From Planctomycetaceae bacterium (lineage in GTDB: Bacteria > Planctomycetota > Planctomycetia > Planctomycetales > Planctomycetaceae): a DNA stretch of 52,332 bases. The notes under the pieces are model-generated. The model searched no databases. It was not told where the DNA came from and saw nothing but the letters and a program-made list of their open reading frames with translations. Both the position numbers and the translations under genes were made by a program. Position 1 is the stretch's first letter. The number at the start of each line of letters is the position of its first letter. Positions 8,603-16,905 of this stretch are shown piece by piece. Where the stretch lies: positions 1-52,332 of the forward strand of contig JANQRQ010000358.1 of assembly GCA_028284485.1 (NCBI GenBank). Direction: 5' to 3'.

Positions 8603-9661
8603 ATGCTGATCTTCGACGCCCACCTGGATATGGCCTGGAATGCGTGCGAATGGAATCGCGACTTGATGCAACCAGTACACGAAATTCGCCAATTCGAAAA
8701 GCACTTCGACGACATCATTCCGGGCGATTGCACCGTCTCGTGGGACGATTTGAGGCGCGGGCGCGTCGGCATCACCATTTCCACCTTATTGCCACGCTTG
8801 CACCGCAAAGATAAGGAACTGACGTTCTACCGCTCGCGCGAAGCGGCCTACGCGGCTTGCTATGGACAGATGGCCTATTATCGCGCGATGGTCCAGCGGG
8901 GTGTGTTGCGGGAGATTCCCGATCGCCAAACACTCGACATGCATGTCGCAGAGTGGGAAGCGGATGAATCCGGCGAACCGCCGATCGGCTATATCCTCAG
9001 CATGGAGGGGAGCCCGTCGATCCTTTCTCCTTCGCAAATTCCCGAATGGTATGAAGCCGGCTTGCGCATTTTGGGACCGGCCCATTACGGCCCAGGACCG
9101 TATTGTCACGGCACGGGCAGCCCCGGTGGACTGACTGCTGAAGGACCGGCCCTCCTTAAGGAAATGGATCAAGTCGGCATGCTACTCGATGCCACGCATC
9201 TCGCTGATCAATCGTTTTGGGAGGCGCTGGAGATTTTCGAAGGACCGGTGCTCGCGAGCCATCACAATTGTCGGGCACTTGTTCCCGGCGACCGGCAACT
9301 GACCGACGAGCAGATTAAGGCGCTCATCGAGCGCGGCGCCGTCATCGGTGCTGCCTTCGACAATTGGATGATCAAGCCAGGCTGGAAGAAGTACGTTACG
9401 CCTCCCGAAAGCGTTTCCCTAGCCGATATCGCCGACCATACGGATCACATTTGTCAAATCGCAGGTAATGCGCGGCATTGTGGAATCGGCACCGATTTGG
9501 ACGGCGGGTACGGCAAGGAGCAGTCCCCAGGCGATCTCGAAACGATTGCCGACTTGGGAAAATTCGCAGCCATCCTAGAAAAACGTGGTTACAGTGCGGA
9601 AGACATCGAGGGTATTATGTACCGCAACTGGGTCGAGTTCTTCCGCCGTGCATGGTCGTAG
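8603..9661 (+). CDS. Membrane dipeptidase (peptidase family M19)
   Basis: A 352-aa zinc-dependent dipeptidase of the renal dipeptidase family, hydrolysing dipeptides and related amide bonds. Start chosen at ATG 8603 (MLIFDAHLD), 9 bp after GGAG; an upstream TTG start at 8525 would add 26 residues unlike the family. Metal ligands are visible: the DAHLD pair His/Asp, the Glu in SMEGS, His in LDATHLAD, His-His in ASHHNCR, and Asp in GTDLDGGYG. No signal peptide, so probably cytoplasmic, although many relatives are exported. It stands alone, with the repeat region upstream. Confidence 0.9.
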   Translation: MLIFDAHLDMAWNACEWNRDLMQPVHEIRQFEKHFDDIIPGDCTVSWDDLRRGRVGITISTLLPRLHRKDKELTFYRSREAAYAACYGQMAYYRAMVQRGVLREIPDRQTLDMHVAEWEADESGEPPIGYILSMEGSPSILSPSQIPEWYEAGLRILGPAHYGPGPYCHGTGSPGGLTAEGPALLKEMDQVGMLLDATHLADQSFWEALEIFEGPVLASHHNCRALVPGDRQLTDEQIKALIERGAVIGAAFDNWMIKPGWKKYVTPPESVSLADIADHTDHICQIAGNARHCGIGTDLDGGYGKEQSPGDLETIADLGKFAAILEKRGYSAEDIEGIMYRNWVEFFRRAWS

Positions 9662-9778
9662 ATTTCCACGTGCGATGTCGGATTCCCTCAGAATTCGTCC
9701 GAAGACTGGCGCAGTCTCAAGCTTGATCTGATCGTGGCCATTCAGTCACGTCGTTGAAATATCAGGCGGGCCAGATCT

Positions 9779-10459
9779 ATGAAATCCCTTGCTCTGCGCG
9801 AATGGCTTTCGAAGAAGACCAAACAGGAAGCCGGGTTGTGCTACCTCGGTGCGGCAGGTCTATTCGTCGTCGGCGGTTTTGTGGTCTACGTGACGTATTG
9901 GATCATCTATTTTTTCATCTGGTTGTTCGTTTGTTCTTGGTTGGATTTGTCGAACCAAATGGTCTCGATTCTCTCAGGTATCGTCACCGGATTGCTTTTT
10001 GTGAGCTATTTTTTCGACGACCTGGATTCATTGGAGGAGTACGAATTCGAGACTGGTCCAGATGTTCGAATGAAAGTGAAGATCGCTGGTGCGCTCGGCC
10101 ACGGATGGGCAGCCGGATTTATGGGTCCCAAGACCAGCCGCTCGACAATCAGGATGTTTGCCTCAATCCTATTGATCGGACCGGGAATTGTGGCCACGGC
10201 AGGCCGGTTGCTACAGCGCGGACGGCGCCTCCGAAAATTCGATGTGGATAATGGCAGCCGAATTCTGACGGCTCTCTCCAAAGCCGGTAAGGGAGTCTCC
10301 TTTGCCGATTTGTTTCAAAAGTATCCGACAATGCGGCCGCAAACGATTCTGGAACAGTTGCGCGATATTGACGGCGTCGTATTTCTTTCGACCGAACCGC
10401 AAGGTCTGACGATGACCGATTCACTGCGCGAGGAAATCGCCGACGCGGCCGGTGAATGA
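9779..10459 (+). CDS. Membrane protein of unknown function
   Basis: A 226-aa protein, not recognised. Two adjacent hydrophobic segments lie at about residues 25-60 (GLFVVGGFVVYVTYWIIYFF, then a run to VTGLLFVSYFF), and a third at about 122-142 (SILLIGPGIVATAGRLL). The acidic stretch DDLDSLEEYEFETG separates them. The C-terminal 80 residues are soluble and look like a small helical, possibly winged-helix, domain (ILTALSKAGKGVSFADLFQK...TILEQLRDIDGVVFL). So it may be a membrane sensor with a short cytoplasmic module (inference). ATG start at 9779. Confidence 0.72.
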   Translation: MKSLALREWLSKKTKQEAGLCYLGAAGLFVVGGFVVYVTYWIIYFFIWLFVCSWLDLSNQMVSILSGIVTGLLFVSYFFDDLDSLEEYEFETGPDVRMKVKIAGALGHGWAAGFMGPKTSRSTIRMFASILLIGPGIVATAGRLLQRGRRLRKFDVDNGSRILTALSKAGKGVSFADLFQKYPTMRPQTILEQLRDIDGVVFLSTEPQGLTMTDSLREEIADAAGE

Positions 10460-10540
10460 GCTCGCCGCAGTTCGTCGAACGCGCATTATGGTAGTCGTCT
10501 GGGGCATAACCACTGTGCATGCAGAAGAACCAGCACGCAC

Positions 10541-10846
10541 TCACTCCCGTTCCGATTCAGCATCCGGGCGCAGCTTAAGCCGTTGCTGACGGCGGAATCG
10601 CTCCCCTTCGTCATCCTCTTCGTCCTCTTGCTGGTGATCTTCGGCTTCAACGACGTGGCGCACGCCCGGTTGAATAATTTCCTGCAAGGCGAACAATCCG
10701 CCGCCGACGCCGGAACTCAGCTTCGAAGACCCATCGTTCTCCTCATCGAATTTGGCAGTCGATACTCGGCATTTGAAAATGCCGAAGACGATCAAGCCGA
10801 TGAACGCTCCGAAAAGCAGAATCGGAAGAAAGACGGCTTCAAACAC
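10541..10846 (-). CDS. Small single-pass membrane protein with charged tail
   Basis: A 101-aa protein, not recognised. Residues 1-25 form a hydrophobic helix (MFEAVFLPILLFGAFIGLIV), followed by FGIFKCRVSTAKFDEEN, a glycine-rich GVGGG spacer and a strongly acidic then basic C-terminus (HQQEDEEDDEGERFRRQQR). Composition and a clear N-terminal helix support coding. It is convergent with the membrane protein ending at 10459 and divergent from the sigma-like gene at 11145; 10847-11144 contains no gene and should hold both promoters, but I see no convincing promoter motif. Confidence 0.65.
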   Translation of the reverse strand: MFEAVFLPILLFGAFIGLIVFGIFKCRVSTAKFDEENDGSSKLSSGVGGGLFALQEIIQPGVRHVVEAEDHQQEDEEDDEGERFRRQQRLKLRPDAESERE

Positions 10847-11144
10847 GGTCTACTCCGCACACAAAAGGGCCATGGATGCGGCCGAACTGGATGAATCGAC
10901 AGCACTTCAATGGCACGGAAAAATGCCATAAAACGGGTCGAATTCGGGTTTAATTGGAACTGACGGACGCCGAACCGGCGAATTCTCGTAAAAATTGCAA
11001 AAACGGACCGAAAACAGGCGAGATCCGTCAAGATTTGCGTCGATGCGGCGTAGTACTGCTGCTGGTCGCCCTGAATTCGCGACGACACGTAGCAGGTTTT
11101 GGAATAGAATACTGGCCGCAAGCCAATTCGTGCTGGGAGAAAAA

Positions 11145-11777
11145 ATGTCTGCAGATCGATCGCCATTGTTTGGACGAAGCCTTTCCGCAACAGCCTGCGC
11201 GGTCATGGTGGCTGCCACGGTTGGAGCTGACGCTCGTGCAGCCACCGGGGAATCCGAAGCGGTTCAGCGGATCGGGCGCTACTGTAATGCCAGTTGGCAG
11301 AACGCGCGCATCTCCCGACAGGATTGGCCCGATTGTACGCAGCAGGTTTTCTCGCGATTGTTGGAGCGTGTCTCTCGAAACGGATTGCCTGAAGCGATTG
11401 GCGATGCCGAATCACCTGAACGACGGGAGTTGAACCGCTCGATTTGGGCCACTATTCAACGTTGGCGTCGCCAGCCGCGGCAAGCAAACAACGGCGTTGA
11501 TCAAGTTGCCGAGTCTCGGCCTCAAAAGACAAAATCACCGGCCGCTGATCAGGTCGATGAAATTCTGACGATGGCCGACGAATCGTTAAGTGCGCGTCAG
11601 CACCGCATTTTGCGCATGTTGGCTGACGGATGGTCGGTGGGTGAAATCGCCGACAAGTTGGAAATGACTCCCGCCCGCACCAGCGACGAAAAGTACAAAG
11701 CGATTCAAAAGATTCGTCGCCATTTGGAAGTGGCGGGCATTGAAGACGAATCGCTTACGCCAGTATCCCATGGTTAA
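11145..11777 (+). CDS. Divergent sigma-70/ECF-like protein with signal-like N-terminus
   Basis: Start chosen at ATG 11145, 5 bp after GGGAGA; the frame is open further upstream but lacks a ribosome-binding site. 210 aa. Residues 60-75 (WPDCTQQVFSRLLERV) resemble sigma region 2 (the D-x-T-Q-E-V-F-x-R-x-L pattern), and residues 150-200 (LSARQHRILRMLADGWSVGE, then IADKLEMTPARTSDE, then KIRRHL) resemble region 4 with its helix-turn-helix. The linker between is long. Oddly, residues 12-35 (SLSATACAVMVAATVGADARAA) look like a hydrophobic segment with an Ala-x-Ala end, unexpected in a sigma factor; a later start at the internal Met is possible. Its last 23 bp overlap the 3' end of the DUF1501 gene. 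Confidence 0.7.
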   Translation: MSADRSPLFGRSLSATACAVMVAATVGADARAATGESEAVQRIGRYCNASWQNARISRQDWPDCTQQVFSRLLERVSRNGLPEAIGDAESPERRELNRSIWATIQRWRRQPRQANNGVDQVAESRPQKTKSPAADQVDEILTMADESLSARQHRILRMLADGWSVGEIADKLEMTPARTSDEKYKAIQKIRRHLEVAGIEDESLTPVSHG

Positions 11778-13215
11778 CGCGGGCTTCGTCGGTCGGGCCG
11801 ATCAGCCGCTGATTCAATCCCTGGAACGGGTAGCTGAGCCGGTGAGCATCGAAGCCCATTAAATGCATCATCGTGGCTTGCAAGTCGCGAACGCTCATCT
11901 TGTCGCGGGCGACGAAGTAGCCGAGTTCGTCGGTCTCGCCCCAAGTGACACCGCCTTTGATTCCGCCGCCTGCCATCCAAATCGTAAAGCAATGGGGATG
12001 ATGATCGCGGCCAAGGAACTTCGAGCCGTTGCGTTCTTCATTCATTGAGGTGCGGCCGAATTCCCCGCTCCAAACGATGAGTGTATCGTCAAAGAGACCG
12101 CGCTGCTTCAAGTCGGCAATCAAGGCGGAAATGGGTCGATCGATTTCAGCGCATTTCTTCGGAAGCGCCGTGATAATGTCGTTCGTGTTGTTCGTGCCGT
12201 GCATGTCCCAACCGTAATGGAACAGTTGAACGTAGCGTACGCCCCGTTCGACTAACCGGCGGGCGAGCAGACAGTTGTTGGCGAACGACTCCTGACCCGG
12301 TTCGATGCCATACTGTTCCTGCGTTTGCTTGGTTTCGCGCGTCAGGTCCATCGAATCGGGGACTGCCATCTGCATGCGGAAGGCGAGTTCGTATTGATTG
12401 ATGCGGGCCTCGGTTTCCGGATCGCCGAACTGCTGCAGTTCGATTTCATTAAGTCGCCGCAGTGCTTCCAGGCTGCGTCGGCGGACATCGCGGTTCATCC
12501 CTTTGGGGTTGGAGACATACAAAATCGGCTCGCCGGTCGTGCGGCATTGAACGCCTTGATAAACCGAGGGCAAAAAACCGCTGCCCCACAAACTCTTCCC
12601 GCCACTGGGGTCAGTCCCACCACTGATTAAGACGACAAAGCCCGGGAGATTTTGATTTTCCGTTCCCAAACCATACGTCGCCCACGATCCCATGGCCGCG
12701 CCACCGAAGCGGGGCGAACCGGTGTAAATGAAGAGCTGCGCCGGGGCATGATTGAACTGGTCGGTATGCATCGACTTAATGACGGCCACATCGTCGATAT
12801 GCTCGCGAAAGAGGGGCAGCAGTTCGCTGAGCTCGGTGCCGCTTTCCCCGCAACGATCGAATTTGTAAGGCGTTCCCAACAGTTTCGGGTGCCCCTTGAT
12901 AAACGGAAACCGCTGGTTGGCCAGTAACTCGTCGGGGCACGGCTGCATGTGATGTTCAACCAGCTTCGGCTTGAAATCGAACAACTCATGCTGTGGCGGA
13001 GAACCGGCCATATGCAAATAGATAATGTGCTTCGCCCGCGGCGGGTGGTGCGGCGCCTTTTCTGCGAGTGGATTCTCCTGGAGGCCTCCGGTCCGTCCCG
13101 AAGCTTGTTCCTGTCGCAACATCGAGGCAAGTGCCAGCGCACCAACGCCCGTGCGGCAATTCCCCAGGAAGTGCCGCCGTGTGACCGCGCGGAGATGAAG
13201 ATCAGTCAAATCCAT
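11755..13215 (-). CDS. DUF1501 domain-containing exported protein
   Basis: A 486-aa DUF1501 protein, a family with an alkaline-phosphatase-like fold that is hugely expanded in planctomycetes and of unproven function. The N-terminus VTRRHFLGNCRTGVGALALA is a twin-arginine export signal. Seen: KHIIYLHMAGSPPQHELFD, IKSMHTDQFNHAP, WDMHGTNNTND, and LIVWSGEFGRTS, then GRDHHPHCFTIWMAGGG, which are family-typical blocks. It lies 4 bp downstream of the DUF1549/DUF1553 gene, the usual two-gene operon in this phylum, so the two products probably act together outside the cytoplasm. Confidence 0.93.
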   Translation of the reverse strand: MDLTDLHLRAVTRRHFLGNCRTGVGALALASMLRQEQASGRTGGLQENPLAEKAPHHPPRAKHIIYLHMAGSPPQHELFDFKPKLVEHHMQPCPDELLANQRFPFIKGHPKLLGTPYKFDRCGESGTELSELLPLFREHIDDVAVIKSMHTDQFNHAPAQLFIYTGSPRFGGAAMGSWATYGLGTENQNLPGFVVLISGGTDPSGGKSLWGSGFLPSVYQGVQCRTTGEPILYVSNPKGMNRDVRRRSLEALRRLNEIELQQFGDPETEARINQYELAFRMQMAVPDSMDLTRETKQTQEQYGIEPGQESFANNCLLARRLVERGVRYVQLFHYGWDMHGTNNTNDIITALPKKCAEIDRPISALIADLKQRGLFDDTLIVWSGEFGRTSMNEERNGSKFLGRDHHPHCFTIWMAGGGIKGGVTWGETDELGYFVARDKMSVRDLQATMMHLMGFDAHRLSYPFQGLNQRLIGPTDEARVNHGILA

Positions 13216-13219
13216 ACTG

Positions 13220-15619
13220 TCACCCTTTGGAGAGGACCGCGTCGTGATTCAAGAGAATGTTTGCGACCACAGTCCAAGCCGCGAGATCGGCGATATCGAG
13301 TCCCTGCGGAGCCGCACCCAGTGGTTTTGTGGCCAACGTGCGAGCTTCCTCGTGCTGCGCGGAGTAATGTTGTCGTTCGCTTTTAAATAGCGAAACGATT
13401 TCATCAATTTCTGCGTCGGTCGGAATCCGGACGAGGCAAAGCTGTAGCACCCAGCGAGCCCGCTGTTTTACGGACGTTCCCCCTTCGAGCATGATTCGCC
13501 GGGCCAACCCCTGGGCCGCTTCGACATACACCGGATCGTTGAGAGTGACCAGTGCTTGCAAAGGTGTGTTGGTGCGGATGCGTCGTGCCACACAAATCTC
13601 GCGGCTCGGCGCATCGAAGGTTGCCATCGACGGATACGGAACAGTTCGCCGCCAAAATGTGTAGACGCCACGGCGATATCGGTCTTCACCGGTACTGGTG
13701 GCCCAGCGCCGATCTTTGCCGTTAAACGCCGCCCGCCACAATCCCGGTGGTTGCGGGGGATAGACGGAGGGCCCGTGCATTTTGCGGCTCAATAGTCCGC
13801 TGAGCGCCATCGCTTGGTCGCGAACTGTTTCCGCTTCCAGGCGAAATCGGGGTGCGCGGGCCAGCCAACGATTCTGCGGATCGACTTCGCGTGCCTCCGC
13901 CGTCACGTGGGACGACTGGCGGTAAGTGGCCGACGTTACGATCAGCTTCAACAGGGCCTTGGTGTCCCAATCGGAACGCATGTATTCGACCGCCAGCCAA
14001 TCAAGTAATTTCGGATGACTGGGAAGTTCGCCTTGTGTACCGAAATCTTCTTCGGTCACGACCAGTCCGTTGCCGAACAGTCGCGCCCAGATACGATTGA
14101 CGGCCACGCGCGCAGTTAACGGGTTATCGGGGCTCATCAACCAGTAAGCGATGCCAAGGCGGTTCTGCGGCGCACCTTCGGGAAACTCATGAAAGGCCGA
14201 CGGAGTCTGTTCGTGAACTTCGTCGCCTGTCGTGAGGAAATTGCCGCGAATCATCACCTTGGTGATCCGCCGCTTATCACCGGCCAATTCCTGCATAATG
14301 GGAACGGTGGGCAGGGCTGGCTTCGACTTCTTGAGTTGATCGATTTGCTTTTGGAGCTGTTCGATGCGCTTCGATTTGGGTTTGGGCTTCTGGTCCTGCC
14401 CTGATTGTTCTTCGTCTTTTAATCGTTCGAGTTGTTTTTGCAGCACGGCAACTTCCGAATCGATTTGTGCAATCCGCTCGGAGATTTCCGGCACCGGAAC
14501 CTTTAGCGTTGGTGCTTCGGTCGGCAGGTCGTTGTCGGCGGTGTGATTGAAGTAGGCGTAAAACTGGTAGTATTCCTTTTGAGTGATCGGGTCGTACTTG
14601 TGGTTGTGGCATTTGGCGCAACCCATCGTCAAACCGAGCCAAATTTGTCCGGTTGTATCGACGCGGTCGCGGACGGCAGCGACACGAAATTCCTCGTCAT
14701 CGGTTCCGCCCTCGGTGTTGGTCATCGTGTTGCGATGAAAGGCAGTCGCCACGCGTTGTTCAAATGTGGGATCGGGCAACAAATCACCTGCAAGCTGCTC
14801 GACGGTGAATTGGTCGTACGGCATGTTCTGGTTGAGCGCGTCGATAACCCAATCGCGGTAACGCCAAATCGTACGGAGCGGATCGGAACCGTAACCTTTG
14901 GAGTCGGCATAGCGGGCTAAGTCGAGCCACACCCGGGCCCATCGCTCGCCGTAAGCCGGATCAGCCAGAAACGCATCCACCAAACGTCCGTAGGCGTCGG
15001 GCCGTTCGTCGCTTAAGAACGATTCCAACTCGTGCGGCGTGGGTGGCAATCCTCGCAAGTCGAGGCTCAATCGGCGGATCAATGCGTGTCGATCGGCCAT
15101 TTCAGAAGGTTGCAAGCGGTGTGCTTCCATGCGTGCCAGGACAAAATAGTCTAACCCCGTCAGGGGCCATTGTTCCTGGTTCACATCCGGGGGCGGCCAA
15201 TGAACCGGATTGGCAAACGACCAATGTTTGGCAAATGGTGCGCCTTGATTGATCCATTGTTCGATGCGTTTGATTTCCGCCGGCTTCAGTGCGTGCCCCG
15301 AATCGGCCGGCGGCATCCGCAGGTCGGGATCGGACGACGTGATACGTGAGACCAATTCACTTTGCTGCGGGTGTTGTGGCACGATGGCGATGCTGCCACT
15401 TTCCAATTCCGCGACGGCTACGCCGCGATCGTCGAGCCGCAATCCGGCCTCGCGATCGTTTTCGTCCGGTCCATGGCAGGCGAAGCAGTTTTTCGCCAGA
15501 ACCGGGCGAATGTCCTGATTGAAGTCAATCGGCAGATCGTCCGCGCGGACGGTGGTCGGTACGACAACTGCCGCCACAAGCAAGATTCCCGAGATGACCA
15601 TCGACCGCTTGGATAACAA
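13220..15619 (-). CDS. PSCyt1/DUF1549/DUF1553 cytochrome-like protein
   Basis: A 799-aa exported protein. Residues 1-26 form a signal peptide (SGILLVAAVVVPTTVRADD). Next is a PSCyt1 domain with a c-type haem motif CFACH (residues 45-49) and RMPPADSGHAL, then the DUF1549 domain (RLSLDLRGLPPTPHE), a second CAKCH motif near residue 334 followed by NHKYDPI, and the DUF1553 domain ending with LFGNGLVVTEEDFGTQGE, SHPKLLDWLA and NTPLQALVTLNDPV. Between the two main domains is a lysine/glutamate-rich coiled-coil insert of about 55 residues (376-433) with two heptad blocks around a PKPKSK hinge. First gene of a pair with the DUF1501 gene. Suggested role is periplasmic redox or catabolic chemistry (inference). 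Confidence 0.93.
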   Translation of the reverse strand: MLSKRSMVISGILLVAAVVVPTTVRADDLPIDFNQDIRPVLAKNCFACHGPDENDREAGLRLDDRGVAVAELESGSIAIVPQHPQQSELVSRITSSDPDLRMPPADSGHALKPAEIKRIEQWINQGAPFAKHWSFANPVHWPPPDVNQEQWPLTGLDYFVLARMEAHRLQPSEMADRHALIRRLSLDLRGLPPTPHELESFLSDERPDAYGRLVDAFLADPAYGERWARVWLDLARYADSKGYGSDPLRTIWRYRDWVIDALNQNMPYDQFTVEQLAGDLLPDPTFEQRVATAFHRNTMTNTEGGTDDEEFRVAAVRDRVDTTGQIWLGLTMGCAKCHNHKYDPITQKEYYQFYAYFNHTADNDLPTEAPTLKVPVPEISERIAQIDSEVAVLQKQLERLKDEEQSGQDQKPKPKSKRIEQLQKQIDQLKKSKPALPTVPIMQELAGDKRRITKVMIRGNFLTTGDEVHEQTPSAFHEFPEGAPQNRLGIAYWLMSPDNPLTARVAVNRIWARLFGNGLVVTEEDFGTQGELPSHPKLLDWLAVEYMRSDWDTKALLKLIVTSATYRQSSHVTAEAREVDPQNRWLARAPRFRLEAETVRDQAMALSGLLSRKMHGPSVYPPQPPGLWRAAFNGKDRRWATSTGEDRYRRGVYTFWRRTVPYPSMATFDAPSREICVARRIRTNTPLQALVTLNDPVYVEAAQGLARRIMLEGGTSVKQRARWVLQLCLVRIPTDAEIDEIVSLFKSERQHYSAQHEEARTLATKPLGAAPQGLDIADLAAWTVVANILLNHDAVLSKG

Positions 15620-15834
15620 GAGCTTCGCTCCCGAATGCTATGGGAGATGTTCAATTCTGGTTTGAACTTGCGCCACAGCCTGTTTAATCAAAGTTCATGT
15701 CGCCAGGCTCTCTGCGGCATCCTGTAGGATACCCTATCTCATTGTAGCGAGTCTATCGTTCCGATCGTGGGGAAAAAGTCGGGCTCGCCGAGTATCGATC
15801 GAGAATCGTGGCGTGGTAACCGGTCACGCAAGAA

Positions 15835-16884
15835 TTAATCGACACGCAGCAGAATCTTCGTGCAGTGATCGAGCTTTTGATCAAACGTCTTATAGCCCGA
15901 AACGCCTTCTGCCAGCGGCAGTTCGTGGGAAAAGATTGTACCGGCCAGGTCGAAACGCCTTTCGCGAACGAATGGAATCAAGCGGTCGACATACGCACGG
16001 ACTGGGCAGCGGCCGGTTTTGTACGTCAGATTCTTGTCGTAGGCATCGACCGGCGAGAATGCAAAGTTTGACGTCGTATGCACGCCGACCGTGGCGATGA
16101 TTCCGCCCGGCTTAACGAGTTGATACGACAGATTTTGGGCCGCCGGACTACCGACCGCTTCGAGAACGGCGTCGACACCGATGCCACCTGTTTGCTCAGC
16201 GATGAACTGCGGCAAACTGTCGTCCGGAATTGCCGAGGTGGCCCCCAATCCTGCAGCCGATTCACGCCGATAATCGACATGATCGACGGCAATAACTTTA
16301 TCCGCTCCGCGCTCGAAAGCCGCCATGACTGCGATGAGCCCTACGGCTCCACAGCCTAAGACGACATAAGTTCCTCCGGGGCGAACTTCGGCGAGGTCAG
16401 CACAAAAGAATCCGGTCGCCAGGTTATCCCCCAACAAGATTGCTTCAGCCAGGTTGATATCTTCGGGAATCGCGACGAGCGTCGAATCGGCAAATGGCAC
16501 GCGCACAAACTCCGCCTGACCACCCTGCAAACCGTGGCCGTTTTCGACCCAACCATAGATCTGCGACTCGTCACAGCGCGACGTCAATTGATCGCGGCAT
16601 GATACGCAATCCCCACAACTCACAGTAAAGGGTGAAAGCACCGAGTCACCCTTTTGAAAATTGCGAACATTGGCACCGACTTCGACGATGTCGCCGACAA
16701 ACTCGTGCCCCATCGCTGTTCCGATGTCGAGACCGGTTTCGCGGCCATGGTAGATGTGCAAATCGGAACCGCAGATGGCCGTCCGACTGACTGCGACGAT
16801 CGCGTCGGACGGATCCTCGATTTGGGGATCGGGAACCGTACCGACTTCAATCGTTTCAGGACCGGAAAAAACAAGCGCTTTCAT
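15835..16884 (-). CDS. Zinc-dependent alcohol dehydrogenase family protein (MDR)
   Basis: A 349-aa medium-chain dehydrogenase/reductase that should oxidise an alcohol or polyol with NAD(P)+. Catalytic zinc ligands are visible as Cys38 (TAICGSDLH) and His60-Glu61 (MGHEFVGD). The structural zinc lobe has Cys90, Cys93, Cys96 and Cys104 (CGDCVSC...SRC). The Rossmann loop is VLGCGAVGLIAV near residue 172. The closest style is the class-III/formaldehyde dehydrogenase-like or sorbitol-type branch, but the substrate is not determined. It follows the gamma-glutamyltransferase gene by 21 bp on the same strand, suggesting one transcript. Confidence 0.92.
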   Translation of the reverse strand: MKALVFSGPETIEVGTVPDPQIEDPSDAIVAVSRTAICGSDLHIYHGRETGLDIGTAMGHEFVGDIVEVGANVRNFQKGDSVLSPFTVSCGDCVSCRDQLTSRCDESQIYGWVENGHGLQGGQAEFVRVPFADSTLVAIPEDINLAEAILLGDNLATGFFCADLAEVRPGGTYVVLGCGAVGLIAVMAAFERGADKVIAVDHVDYRRESAAGLGATSAIPDDSLPQFIAEQTGGIGVDAVLEAVGSPAAQNLSYQLVKPGGIIATVGVHTTSNFAFSPVDAYDKNLTYKTGRCPVRAYVDRLIPFVRERRFDLAGTIFSHELPLAEGVSGYKTFDQKLDHCTKILLRVD

Positions 16885-16905
16885 CGTTGACTATCCACGG
16901 CTGGT

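Noticed and set aside
15713..15733. ATCCT/AGGAT palindrome upstream of the DUF1549/1553 gene
   Set aside because: Too short to call an operator or terminator with confidence.
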